This document shows positions 34,292-43,800 of a DNA stretch of 64,000 nucleotides, one piece after another (positions within the stretch are counted from its first letter, which is position 1; every line of letters begins with the position of its first letter). The DNA comes from Nostoc sp. WHI (GTDB lineage Bacteria > Cyanobacteriota > Cyanobacteriia > Cyanobacteriales > Nostocaceae). The notes below the pieces were generated by a model that was not told the origin of the DNA, ran no database searches, and worked only from the letters and a program-made list of their open reading frames with translations. The position numbers and the translations under genes were made by a program. The stretch spans positions 1-64,000 of the forward strand of contig NZ_WBKM01000291.1 of assembly GCF_015714725.1 (NCBI RefSeq). Reading direction: 5' to 3'.

Positions 34292-35146
34292 TTTCCTCTC
34301 CTCCAAAAAATTGAAAAACTAATAATTAGGTTTCGACATGGATGAAGTACATCAGAGACTTTGCCATGTAAGGTTTTAGATATCTGTTGTACCTCACTCG
34401 ACTGAAAACCTATGTAGGTAAAAATGTGGAATACTTATTTATTATACTGTCATGTTGACACTCCCCGCCCTAAAGGGAACGGGGATTCTTAGTTCATTGA
34501 CGTGCCTTAAAATTATCTATCTTTGCGGCAATACTTAAACCTGATACCCGTTCAATAGAACAAAATATCGAGTCTAATTTAAATAATTCCAGTGGGCTTC
34601 ATCTCCCTAAGCGTTAGAGAACTATTTCTCTAGTTCCGGTATGCCCTACCGTACTTTTTCCAATCAATAAATAGTGTGTTCACTGGTTTTAATGCTCGTT
34701 GGCATTAAGGCTTTTTTTATCGTGGCGTTTCGCTACCCACTATCCATTATTTTTTCCTAGCCAGTCGTTTTGGGGTTGGTTATCCATTTGTGCTAGCGGT
34801 TACTCTACCTGTGGCATTATTAAATTGTACCCTCAAATGGTTGTATGTGTCTAGAGAAAAATATTTTCTGGGGTATGTGGTGCTGTGCTTAATAGTGCAG
34901 AAAACTTTCCGGCCTCTCAAGTTGAGAACACAGTGACACGGAAGAACTCAATTTGTTGCTCTATCTGCGTTCGTTTTTTTAGTGAAGCAGTGGCAGGTGG
35001 AGGACTTTTTCGAGGTAAGGTAGCTAATGGGGGAATTGGGAGACGTTGATAACACAACCGTTCAATAATTTACTAAACTTTAGTAACTACCATAAAACTA
35101 CCGGAAGAAGCAAATTTCCTTTCTTCAAATCCCACTAGTTAGGCAG
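34292..35146. other. Long gap between secreted protein and MFS gene
   Basis: 855 bp without a supportable gene. It contains the IS200/IS605-type end at 34454-34495. The sequence just right of it (to about 34950) lies where the element body would be expected but has no intact frame. It is probably decayed mobile DNA. Confidence 0.45.
34454..34495 (-). mobile_element. IS200/IS605-type right-end hairpin remnant (inverted)
   Basis: GTTGACACTCCCCG, a short CCCTAAAGGG palindrome and CGGGGATTCTTAG form a hairpin that is the reverse-complement counterpart of 33803-33836. Orientation implies an element body at higher coordinates, now lost or decayed. Confidence 0.55.
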
Positions 35147-36466
35147 TTACCTTTTTTCCTGGTATACCTCTTCCTCATCGTAGTCTGACAAGAGAATTTC
35201 AACATCACGCAAATTATTGATGGCATATCCACCCAAACCAATCATTAATAAACCTAGTGAAGAGATAGTATACAATAATGCTATTCCCGAACCACTACCA
35301 GTCCCGACTAACCATCCAAATAAGGGCATGAGATGACCTCCCGGCATCATTGCTGGTTGAAAAACTTTGTCAGCAAGTGACCCAGCTATTAAGATAGCGA
35401 TCGCTGAAACACATTGCTGAATTGTAGAAAGGGTGGCAAATACTCGACCTTGATCGTAGGGCTTGACTTTTGTCAATAAAATCGATGTGTTGGAACTTAT
35501 GAGTAAAGGAAAGTTTACGGAAGAAAAAAATTGGGCGGGTAGCCAAATTTGTAAACCTTGAGCTAAACCAAAAATCGTTTTACTAACACCAGCCCCCACC
35601 ATTCCTAAGAGAAAACCATGAATCCGGGGCTGAAAACCGCCCCAAATACTTAACAGTGAAGCTCCAATTACACCACCAATTCCAGCAGCAGAAGAGATGC
35701 TACCTAAAGCAGTAGCATCATTACCTGTACGTGCCAAAATCATGGGTGCGTATAATGTTCTACCAATATCGTGAAAAAACCAAAACAACGCTCCAGTAAT
35801 AGTCATAGCTAGCAAACTAGGGCGTGTGAGAAGATAGCGAAATCCAAAGGTAATTTGCCAAAAAAAACCTTTATGGTCTTGGTCTTTCAGATTGCGATCG
35901 CTAAATTTTGGTTGATATATAGGTATTTTTAATAGAATAGTTATGGCTACTACAAAACTAAGAAGATCGATAATCAAAATGCCACTAAAATCAATCAGAG
36001 GATAGAGAAAACCTGAAAGAGCAGGAGCAATAGTTATGGAACTATAATGCAGGGCGGAATTCATTGTAGTTGCACGGGTATAGTGCTTTTTAGATACTAA
36101 AGTGGACATGGTGGCTGAATATGCCAATTCTTGAATTTCACTAAAAGCTGCGTTGACAGCACTCGATACATAAAAATGCCAAATTTGCAAATTATCAGTG
36201 AGATATAAACAAAGAATAATAACAGTCGATACAGCTGCGACTGTATCAGCAATCATCATCAAAAACTTGCGGTTAGCATGATCTATAATTAGCCCAGCAA
36301 CTAAAGTCATGAAGATGCTAGGTAGAAATGTAAAAAATCCCAAAAGTGCTAATGTAGTTACTTGATTAGTCTGTTCCCAAAGCCAAATTGTAATGGCAAA
36401 ACTAGTCATATAACTACCGATAGTCGAAATTATTTGACCAAGCCAAATAATAGTAAAGTTACGCAT
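35147..36466 (-). CDS. MFS exporter (EntS-like), probable siderophore/peptide efflux
   Basis: A 439-residue membrane protein with about 12 hydrophobic segments. The first is IIWLGQIISTIGSYMTSFAI, the MFS_3/EntS family opening. GLIIDHANRKFLMMIAD is the conserved loop 2-3 motif. It lies downstream of the NRPS genes on the same strand, after the thioesterase-bearing subunit. EntS-type proteins export siderophores such as enterobactin. Export of the NRPS product across the inner membrane is the natural inference. Confidence 0.82.
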   Translation of the reverse strand: MRNFTIIWLGQIISTIGSYMTSFAITIWLWEQTNQVTTLALLGFFTFLPSIFMTLVAGLIIDHANRKFLMMIADTVAAVSTVIILCLYLTDNLQIWHFYVSSAVNAAFSEIQELAYSATMSTLVSKKHYTRATTMNSALHYSSITIAPALSGFLYPLIDFSGILIIDLLSFVVAITILLKIPIYQPKFSDRNLKDQDHKGFFWQITFGFRYLLTRPSLLAMTITGALFWFFHDIGRTLYAPMILARTGNDATALGSISSAAGIGGVIGASLLSIWGGFQPRIHGFLLGMVGAGVSKTIFGLAQGLQIWLPAQFFSSVNFPLLISSNTSILLTKVKPYDQGRVFATLSTIQQCVSAIAILIAGSLADKVFQPAMMPGGHLMPLFGWLVGTGSGSGIALLYTISSLGLLMIGLGGYAINNLRDVEILLSDYDEEEVYQEKR

Positions 36467-36501
36467 ATTAAAATAATTCGTAATTCGTAATTAAGTTTTT
36501 T

Positions 36502-36604
36502 GGCGTTGCTGATTGCAGTATGAATTTTGTTTCGCGCAAAGGCGCAAAGAATTTAAATTTTCTATTGTTAAAACATTAACTTTCATACCTAATTCAGCAA
36601 CGCC
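36502..36604. mobile_element. MITE-like element, copy 1
   Basis: A 103-bp element bounded by imperfect terminal inverted repeats (GGCGTTGCTGATT at left, AATTCAGCAACGCC at right). The interior has GTTTCGCGCAAAGGCGCAAAG. It is strongly similar to 46612-46720. It has no coding capacity. It lies between the MFS and NRPS genes. Confidence 0.7.
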
Positions 36605-36758
36605 AGTTTTTTAACGGGGGGTTTAGACTCCGCTACAAAACTTACAGCTTTCAGAAGCGGGAGACTTAAACCTCCAAAATTAGTTAAAAAAGTAAATATA
36701 TTTTTAGGTGTGTGGCACGTTTCCACACACCTAAGATGCTCGTTAACAAATAATAAAT

Positions 36759-39700
36759 TTACTGAGCTTTATCTAAACAATATTTTAATTTTTCTGCTAA
36801 AACTTTGACGTTAGGTTCAGCTAGAATTGTGCCATGTTCACCTGGAATAACATGAACATCTAAAGGCTGAGAAGTAAAGTGGCTCCAATCTAAATTAGGC
36901 TCAATTATATTTGCGCTCATCTGCTCATTTTTATCAATAGATAGTTGCTGCTCGGCTTGAAATAATGTAATTTGCCCAGGATAAAATTTAGCTACATAGT
37001 CCATCAAAGCTCTTTTATGACTTTTAGTAACTTGCAAATAAGCGCGAATTTGCTGTAATCCGATATCTGGAGGTACAAAATTAGCTTGTTTCATCATATC
37101 TAGAACATAGTTCAACTGCTTTTCTGGCTCAAATTCTCGGAGAGTTACTTCTGAAATCAACAAGTCCTTACCAAAAAATTTAGCTGTAGCTATAGCGATA
37201 TCAGCTAACAATTGAGCATCATTAACTTTATTATTCTGAAATTTATTAATAACAATTGGTGGTTTGGTATCTAATAAAGCAAGCAAAGCAACTTTCTCTC
37301 CTTGCTGTTGTAGCTGTATAGCCATTTCCAAAGCTATTAACCCTCCCATAGACCATCCACCTAATAGATAAGGGCTTTGTGGTTGTATGTTACGCAATGC
37401 TTGAATGTAGGAACTTGCCATGTCTTCTATTCGATGGTAAGGTTCACATTCTCCATAGAATCCTGGTGATTCTAAACCGTACAAAGGTTGCTCTCTACCT
37501 AAATGACTTGCCAAGTTATAGTAACAAATTACATTTCCCCCACTAGGATGAACACAGAAAAAAGGTTTCTTGCTACCCAAAGGCTGAATAGGTACTAAAG
37601 GCAGCCAAGATTTTGATTCCGGCTGCTGGCGAAGAATAGCGGCTAGATGCTCAATTGTAGGCTCTTGTAATAAATCAGATAACGCTATTTTTCGCTGAAA
37701 ATGCTTTTCAATTTGAGCAACTAAACGCACTGCTAAAAGTGAATGTCCACCGATATCAAAAAAGTTATCTTTTACCCCTATTGGGCGCACTTGCAAAAGT
37801 TCTTCCCAAATATGTTTAAGTTGAAGTTCCAGCCCTTCACGCGGGGCTACAAAAGAATTTTCTGATTTTGAATTTAGGAAATCGGGATTTGGTAATGCTT
37901 TCCGATCTACTTTACCATTGGGCGTTAGTGGCAAGGTTTTTAACCGGATAAATACGCCAGGTAGCATATATTCTGGTAGTTTATTTCTAAGAAAATTACG
38001 CCAATCTTGAATAGTTGTAGATATATCTTTACGTGGTACTATATAAGCCACAAGTCGTTGATTGCCTGTCTCATCTTCTCGCAACAACACTACAGCTTGT
38101 TGAATGCTGGGATGTTGGCATAGTACTGCCTCAATTTCTCCTAATTCAATTCGGAAACCCCGAATCTTAATTTGGTTATCAATTCTGCCTAAAAATTCTA
38201 GATTGCCATCTGCTTGATAGCGTACTAAATCGCCAGTTTTATATAGCTTTGCTTCTTGCTGTTGGCTAAAAGGATGAGAAATAAATCGCTCGGCTGTCAG
38301 TTCTGGCTGATTTAAATAACCTCGCGCTAGACAATCACCACCAATATAAAGTTCACCAGGTACACCAATAGGTACAGGTTGTAACTGTGAGTCTAAAACA
38401 TAAACCTGCGTGTTGGCGATCGCTTTCCCTAAAGGCACAGTTTGAGAATTCAAATCAATCTCCTCAACCTGATAAGTTAATACCCCAACTGTCGTTTCTG
38501 TAGGCCCATAATGATTTAAAATCTTGCAATCAGGGGCAAATTGTTGAATCTTTTTAATTAATTCCCAATTGCAAGCTTCTCCTCCTAAAATCAACCGCGC
38601 TTTTGGTAGTAAATCTTGAGTAGAATCAGTCAGTAATGCCTCTAGATGGGAAGGTACAATCTTCAAACAATCAATTTGATGCTGACGGCAATAATCAGCT
38701 AACGCCTGTCCATTGGTAGTACGTTCAGTTGAGATAATATGCAAGCAACCACCACTACACAAAGCAGCGAAGATAACTGTGTTACCCAAATCCGCCGCTA
38801 AAGTTGAGACTAATGCAAAACTTGCACCAGTTGGTAGGTCTAATATTTGTTGAATACTGTATAGGTAATTGAGGATTTGGCGATGTTCAATCGCTACTCC
38901 TTTGGGCTTACCTGTAGAGCCAGAAGTATAGATGGTGTAAGCTAAGTTTTCACCTGTGACATTACTAAGTGGATTGTCATGGCTTTGGCTAGTAATTTCT
39001 TTTTCATCTGTGTCTAAATACAGAACAATAGGAACGCTAAGTGCAGGGTGTTGCTGTTGAATGGTACTATTAGTTAACAATATCTGTACTTGAGCATCTT
39101 GTAGCCGCCCTATCAAGTTGGATGTGGGAAAGCTCGGATCTAATGGTAAATATGCACCACCTGCTTTGAGAATGCCGAGGATTGCTACAATTGCTTCTAA
39201 CGTTCGCTCCATGCAGATAGCGACGATTGTTTCTGGTTTAACGCCCTGTTGTTGTAGGTAATGGGCGATTTGATTGGCGCGACAATTAAGTTCGGTGTAT
39301 GTAAGTTGTTGCTGCTCAAATACAACAGCAATATTGTTAGGGGTGCTTTTTACTTGCGCCTCGAAGAGTTGGTGAATTAATTTGTCTTGGGGAAAATCTG
39401 TTTGAGTATTGTTGAATTCATATAGTAATCGCTGGCGATCGCATTCTGTGAGAATATCCAATTGACTAATACTAAGTTCTGGATTAGCGATCGCACTTTC
39501 TACCAAAGTCTGCAAATGTCCAGCAAAGCGTTGCATATCCTCTGCTTTAAACAAGTTAGCATTATAATGCAGTGCTGCTAACAAAATATCTTCTTGCTGA
39601 ATCGATAATTTAACGTTGAATCTTTCTGTGCAGACATACTGCTGGTAGAGGGAAAATGATACTTCCTCAGCAGAGTACTTTACTGATTGCTCTTGAAAAT

Positions 39701-40730
39701 CAAAACTAAATGGAAACCAAGATAACTCTGCTAATTTTTCCCATGTAAAATACTCCTGCCATTGAGATATATCCTGTGTCCCTTGAGTAACCTGCATTAA
39801 TATATCAGAAAATTTGCAGTCTGCTTGCAAACTACATTGCAGTGGTAAATATTTGGCAAATAAACCAATTGCTGTCTCTAACTCTTGGTATTGACGACCA
39901 TTATACCCTTTGCCAACAATCATATTTGGCTGTTGGGTAAATCGCCAAAGTAGCACTAACCAGCAAGCTAACCAAAATGTAGAGGTTTCTGTACTGTATT
40001 GCTGAGTCAGCTTTTCAATTTTGGTGATTGCACTTTGAGAAATTTTACATTCAACAGAGTTAACTATAAATGATTCTGAATCAGCTAATGATTTAGACGT
40101 AAAAGGCAATTTAACATGAGGAAAATTTGAAAAATCCTGTTGAGTCCAATAGTTTTCATCGGCTAATTCATTATCTTCTAACAATTGATTCTGCCATTCT
40201 GAAAACTGTACATACTGCACAACTTCCTCTAATTCTTCACCTTTGTAAAAATATGCAATTTCCTTTATTAAATTCTGAAGTGAGCAAGCATCGGCACAAA
40301 GGGCGGATATAGTAAGTAATAAAATCTGCTTTGTTGCTGATAGGCTGATTAAGCAAGCTTGTAATAAAGATCCTTGTTCAAGTTGCAAAAATTGGACTCT
40401 TTCTTGCTCGAATAGACTATTAATTTCTGACTTTTGCTGTTGTGTATCCCAACTACTAAGATTAACTTCATGCCAAACAAATTTACTTTCATCTGCTATC
40501 ACCTGTAGAGGTGTAGCTATACCCTTGGGACGGATAAATTTTGTCCGAAGTATTTCGTGTCGATTAATAAGTTTCTCTAAAGCAGCTTGCAGAATTTCTG
40601 TATTTATGTTGCCTTCTAGAGAAATTGCACCTTGAACACAATAAGCAGAGTTATCTTTTTGTAACTCCCAAAGATGTTTTTGTTGGGGTGAAAGTCGAAA
40701 ACCATTAATCACTTTTTCTTCTAACTGCAT
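36759..40730 (-). CDS. NRPS subunit: interface(C-like)-A(Asp)-T-TE, terminal module
   Basis: 1323 residues. A condensation-superfamily domain (about 8-440) has SALCADACS where active C domains have HHxxxDG, so both His are lost. This matches the 'interface' domains that partner Asp beta-hydroxylases. The adenylation domain (about 455-960) gives a specificity code of D-L-T-K-I-G-H-V-G, the Asp type. The carrier domain has FFDIGGHSLLAV near 1010. The thioesterase has GGWSMGG near 1140 and a C-terminal GEHGTIL histidine. It follows the fused hydroxylase protein at 40851-46595, so it should carry beta-hydroxy-Asp and release the peptide by hydrolysis or cyclisation. Confidence 0.88.
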   Translation of the reverse strand: MQLEEKVINGFRLSPQQKHLWELQKDNSAYCVQGAISLEGNINTEILQAALEKLINRHEILRTKFIRPKGIATPLQVIADESKFVWHEVNLSSWDTQQQKSEINSLFEQERVQFLQLEQGSLLQACLISLSATKQILLLTISALCADACSLQNLIKEIAYFYKGEELEEVVQYVQFSEWQNQLLEDNELADENYWTQQDFSNFPHVKLPFTSKSLADSESFIVNSVECKISQSAITKIEKLTQQYSTETSTFWLACWLVLLWRFTQQPNMIVGKGYNGRQYQELETAIGLFAKYLPLQCSLQADCKFSDILMQVTQGTQDISQWQEYFTWEKLAELSWFPFSFDFQEQSVKYSAEEVSFSLYQQYVCTERFNVKLSIQQEDILLAALHYNANLFKAEDMQRFAGHLQTLVESAIANPELSISQLDILTECDRQRLLYEFNNTQTDFPQDKLIHQLFEAQVKSTPNNIAVVFEQQQLTYTELNCRANQIAHYLQQQGVKPETIVAICMERTLEAIVAILGILKAGGAYLPLDPSFPTSNLIGRLQDAQVQILLTNSTIQQQHPALSVPIVLYLDTDEKEITSQSHDNPLSNVTGENLAYTIYTSGSTGKPKGVAIEHRQILNYLYSIQQILDLPTGASFALVSTLAADLGNTVIFAALCSGGCLHIISTERTTNGQALADYCRQHQIDCLKIVPSHLEALLTDSTQDLLPKARLILGGEACNWELIKKIQQFAPDCKILNHYGPTETTVGVLTYQVEEIDLNSQTVPLGKAIANTQVYVLDSQLQPVPIGVPGELYIGGDCLARGYLNQPELTAERFISHPFSQQQEAKLYKTGDLVRYQADGNLEFLGRIDNQIKIRGFRIELGEIEAVLCQHPSIQQAVVLLREDETGNQRLVAYIVPRKDISTTIQDWRNFLRNKLPEYMLPGVFIRLKTLPLTPNGKVDRKALPNPDFLNSKSENSFVAPREGLELQLKHIWEELLQVRPIGVKDNFFDIGGHSLLAVRLVAQIEKHFQRKIALSDLLQEPTIEHLAAILRQQPESKSWLPLVPIQPLGSKKPFFCVHPSGGNVICYYNLASHLGREQPLYGLESPGFYGECEPYHRIEDMASSYIQALRNIQPQSPYLLGGWSMGGLIALEMAIQLQQQGEKVALLALLDTKPPIVINKFQNNKVNDAQLLADIAIATAKFFGKDLLISEVTLREFEPEKQLNYVLDMMKQANFVPPDIGLQQIRAYLQVTKSHKRALMDYVAKFYPGQITLFQAEQQLSIDKNEQMSANIIEPNLDWSHFTSQPLDVHVIPGEHGTILAEPNVKVLAEKLKYCLDKAQ

Positions 40731-40800
40731 TTTTTATTTAACCTCTCTTAACTTAATATCTTGACTTACTCAAACAATAGCCGAATAGAATAATTTTCAG

Positions 40801-40828
40801 GTAGGGGCAATTCATGAATTGCCCCTAC
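40801..40828. repeat. Perfect 28-bp palindrome
   Basis: GTAGGGGCAATTCA and its exact reverse complement lie back to back in the 120-bp gap between two NRPS genes. It could be a dispersed repeat or a transcript-attenuating hairpin. Confidence 0.65.
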
Positions 40829-40850
40829 AGCGCGTAGTTTTACCTAAGTA

Positions 40851-43800
40851 CTAAATATTTTGAGCATTGACAATTTCGCCCATTGCTACGACAATTTTTC
40901 GCGCTCCCACAAAGGAATTGCGCGCGTGTGCAGCTAGCATATTGTCGAGCATTAACACATCCCCTTTATGCCAAGGGAAAGTAATCTCAGCTTGCTTGTA
41001 AACAGCACTAATTTTGTCAATTACTGATTGTTCAATTGGTGTACCATCACCGTAATAAACATTTCGCGGTAGGTTGTCTTCGTCAAATAACGACAACAGA
41101 GATTCGCGTACTGATGTATCTAAATAAGCAATATGATGTAACTGAATTTGATTAAAAAACACCCATTCACCTGTTTTAGGATGTTTAGCGATCGCTTGCC
41201 GAATTTCTCTAGTTTTTAAACCGCCGTCTGCTTTCCATTCCCACTCAATTCCATTCTGAAAACAAAACTTTTCTACTGCTGATTTGTCAGTGGTATGAAA
41301 GAAATCTTGCCAACCAACATCTAGCCCTTCTGTGTAGTTACGGACATACATTAATTTCTTTTGAGCAAGTTTTTCTCTAATTTGATCATCTAATAACTGA
41401 TAAACTTTTCGACAATCAACAACTGGTGTTTCTCCACCTTCTGGCGCTGGTTGTACACAGTAAAACCAAATTTTCATTGGCCATCTGTGAATATGGGAGC
41501 TTTCATTGTGGAATAAAATCGCTTTATCTGCTGGATAAGGAGTAGAACCGTAGACTTTCCCACCTAATCCTTCACGGGGTAAATCGCCATATTCACCAAA
41601 TAATTCTGGACAAATAGCTTGAGCAAAGTTTTCAAAATTAGCTACTGAATTGAGATTAAATCCTCGAAAAAGGATAGCACCATGTTTAAGTAAATTAGTT
41701 TCGATAAATTGGCGATCGCTTTTAGCCCAATCGCTTACATCGAGGTCAGAAACATTCGGTTGGCAAAGTAAAGGTAAAGTTTCTCCTGCTTGGAGATAAT
41801 CAGTTTTGACTAATTTCTCTTGAGCCAAACTGATTGCTTTTGGCTTGACCGTTTTGAATTTTTGAAAGTTAACCGCTTGACGTTTTGTTTGTTCGCTAAT
41901 TTGTTGTTTTCTTTCGTCTGGAGTAATCATTTCTAAAGAGTTAATCTTGGTATCTGGCTGTGTCACAATGTTATTCAGGAGGCTGATAAAATTACTAGAC
42001 ATCCGAGCGATCGCATCAGTATCAAACAAATCTGTTTTATATTTCCAGCCAAGGGAAATTTTCTCTTCTGTTTCTACCGCAAATAAAGCTAAATCAAATT
42101 TTGACTGTCCATCTTCAACTTCCAAAGGATGTAATGTTAAATTAGAAAGTTCAATCTCTGGTGTTGGGGTATTCTGCAAAACAAACAATACTTGAAACAG
42201 AGGATTTTGCTGTAACCCTCCCTCTGGGCGTAACTCTTCTACCAGTTTCTCAAATGGCAAATCTTGGTAAGCGTAAGCTTGTAAAGTCACTTCGCGCACT
42301 CGCTGCAATAACTCTCGAAAATTAGGATTACCGCGCATATCTGTACGTAAAACTAATAGGTTAATAAAAAAACCAATTAGTAATTCAGTTTTACTCTGAT
42401 TACGATTAGCAATATCAGTACCGACAACAATATCATCTTGATTGGTATAGCGATAAAGTAAAGTTTGCAAACCTGCCAGTAAAGTCATAAACAAAGTGAC
42501 ATTTTCCTGGCGAGTGAGTTCTTGAATTTTCTGCGATAGTTCTACGGTTAATTCAAAATCGTAAGTAGCACCCTCAAAACTAGGAATCTCTGGTTGAGAT
42601 TGTCGTGTGGGTAACTTCAATGTCGGTAAATTACCTCCTAATAACTGTTGTTTCCAATAAGCTAATTGAGTTTCTAAAACTTCTCCTTGTAACCATTGAT
42701 GTTGCCATACAGCAAAGTCAGCATACTGAATTTTTAAGGATGGAAGCGGGGAAGGTTTACCAGCACAGAAGGCTTCGTATAAAGTTGCGAGTTCTTGAAT
42801 TAACACTCCTATTGACCAAGCATCAGAGATAATGTGATGCATCGTTAGCAGCAGCACATATTCTTTCTGACTTAACTGTAGTAGCTTGATGCGTAGCAAC
42901 GGGCAACAACTTAAGTCAAAAGGCTGCAATTCTTCCTCAGTTGCTAATAGTTGCACTTGGGCTGCTTGCTCTATAGGTTCGAGTGCTTGCAAATCTACAA
43001 TTGGCAATGGCAAATTCAAGCTAGGAGTAATAACTTGAATTGGTTGCCCTTCTACAGCAACAAAATAAGTTCGCAAAACTTCATGCCGTTGGACAACTTC
43101 ATTGAAACTACTTTCTAAGGCGGCTATATCAAGTACACCAATGAGGTGAACAGGCGCAGACATATTGTAAAGAGGGCTGTTTGGCATTAGCTGACTGACA
43201 AACCACAGCCGTTGTTGAGCGAAGGAGAGGGGTAAATCTCTATTCCGAGAAACAGGTTCAATAGGAGGATATTTAATAATTTGTGCAGTCTGCAACTGTG
43301 TATTGATGCTTTGGGCTAACTCAGCAATAGTGGGTGATGCAAATAACCAACTTAACGGCACTTCCGAATTGAATGCGTCTCTTACCCGTGACATCACTTG
43401 AGTTGCTAGCAGCGAGTGTCCTCCGAGTTCAAAGAAATTATCGTAAATACCAACTCGCTCTATTTTCAGCACTTGCGACCAAATTTGCGCCAGCATTTCC
43501 TCAATGGGTGTGCGTGGGGCAACAAATTTTTCTAGCAGAGTGCTGTCTAACTCTGGTTTTGGCAGGATGCGGTGGTCTATTTTACCGTTGGGAGTCAGGG
43601 GTAAGGATTCCAGCAGTACAATAGCACTTGGTATCATGTACTCTGGTAGCTTTGCCTTCAGAAAGTGACGCAGTTCTGAGACTGTGGGAGATTGTTCCAC
43701 CTTTGACACTATATAAGCCACTAAACGTTTGTCGCCCGGTTCATCCTCTCTTACTACCACCACCTTTTCCCACACGCCTGGGTGTTGCGCCAGTAATGCC

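Noticed and set aside
33972-34322. 116-codon plus-strand ORF opposite the secreted protein
   Set aside because: The minus-strand frame has a clear signal peptide and ribosome-binding site; the plus-strand frame is its mirror.
36759-40730. Heterocyclisation (Cy) domain for the degenerate C-like domain
   Set aside because: The DxxxxD motif is absent. The LCADACS pattern together with neighbouring hydroxylases fits interface domains better.
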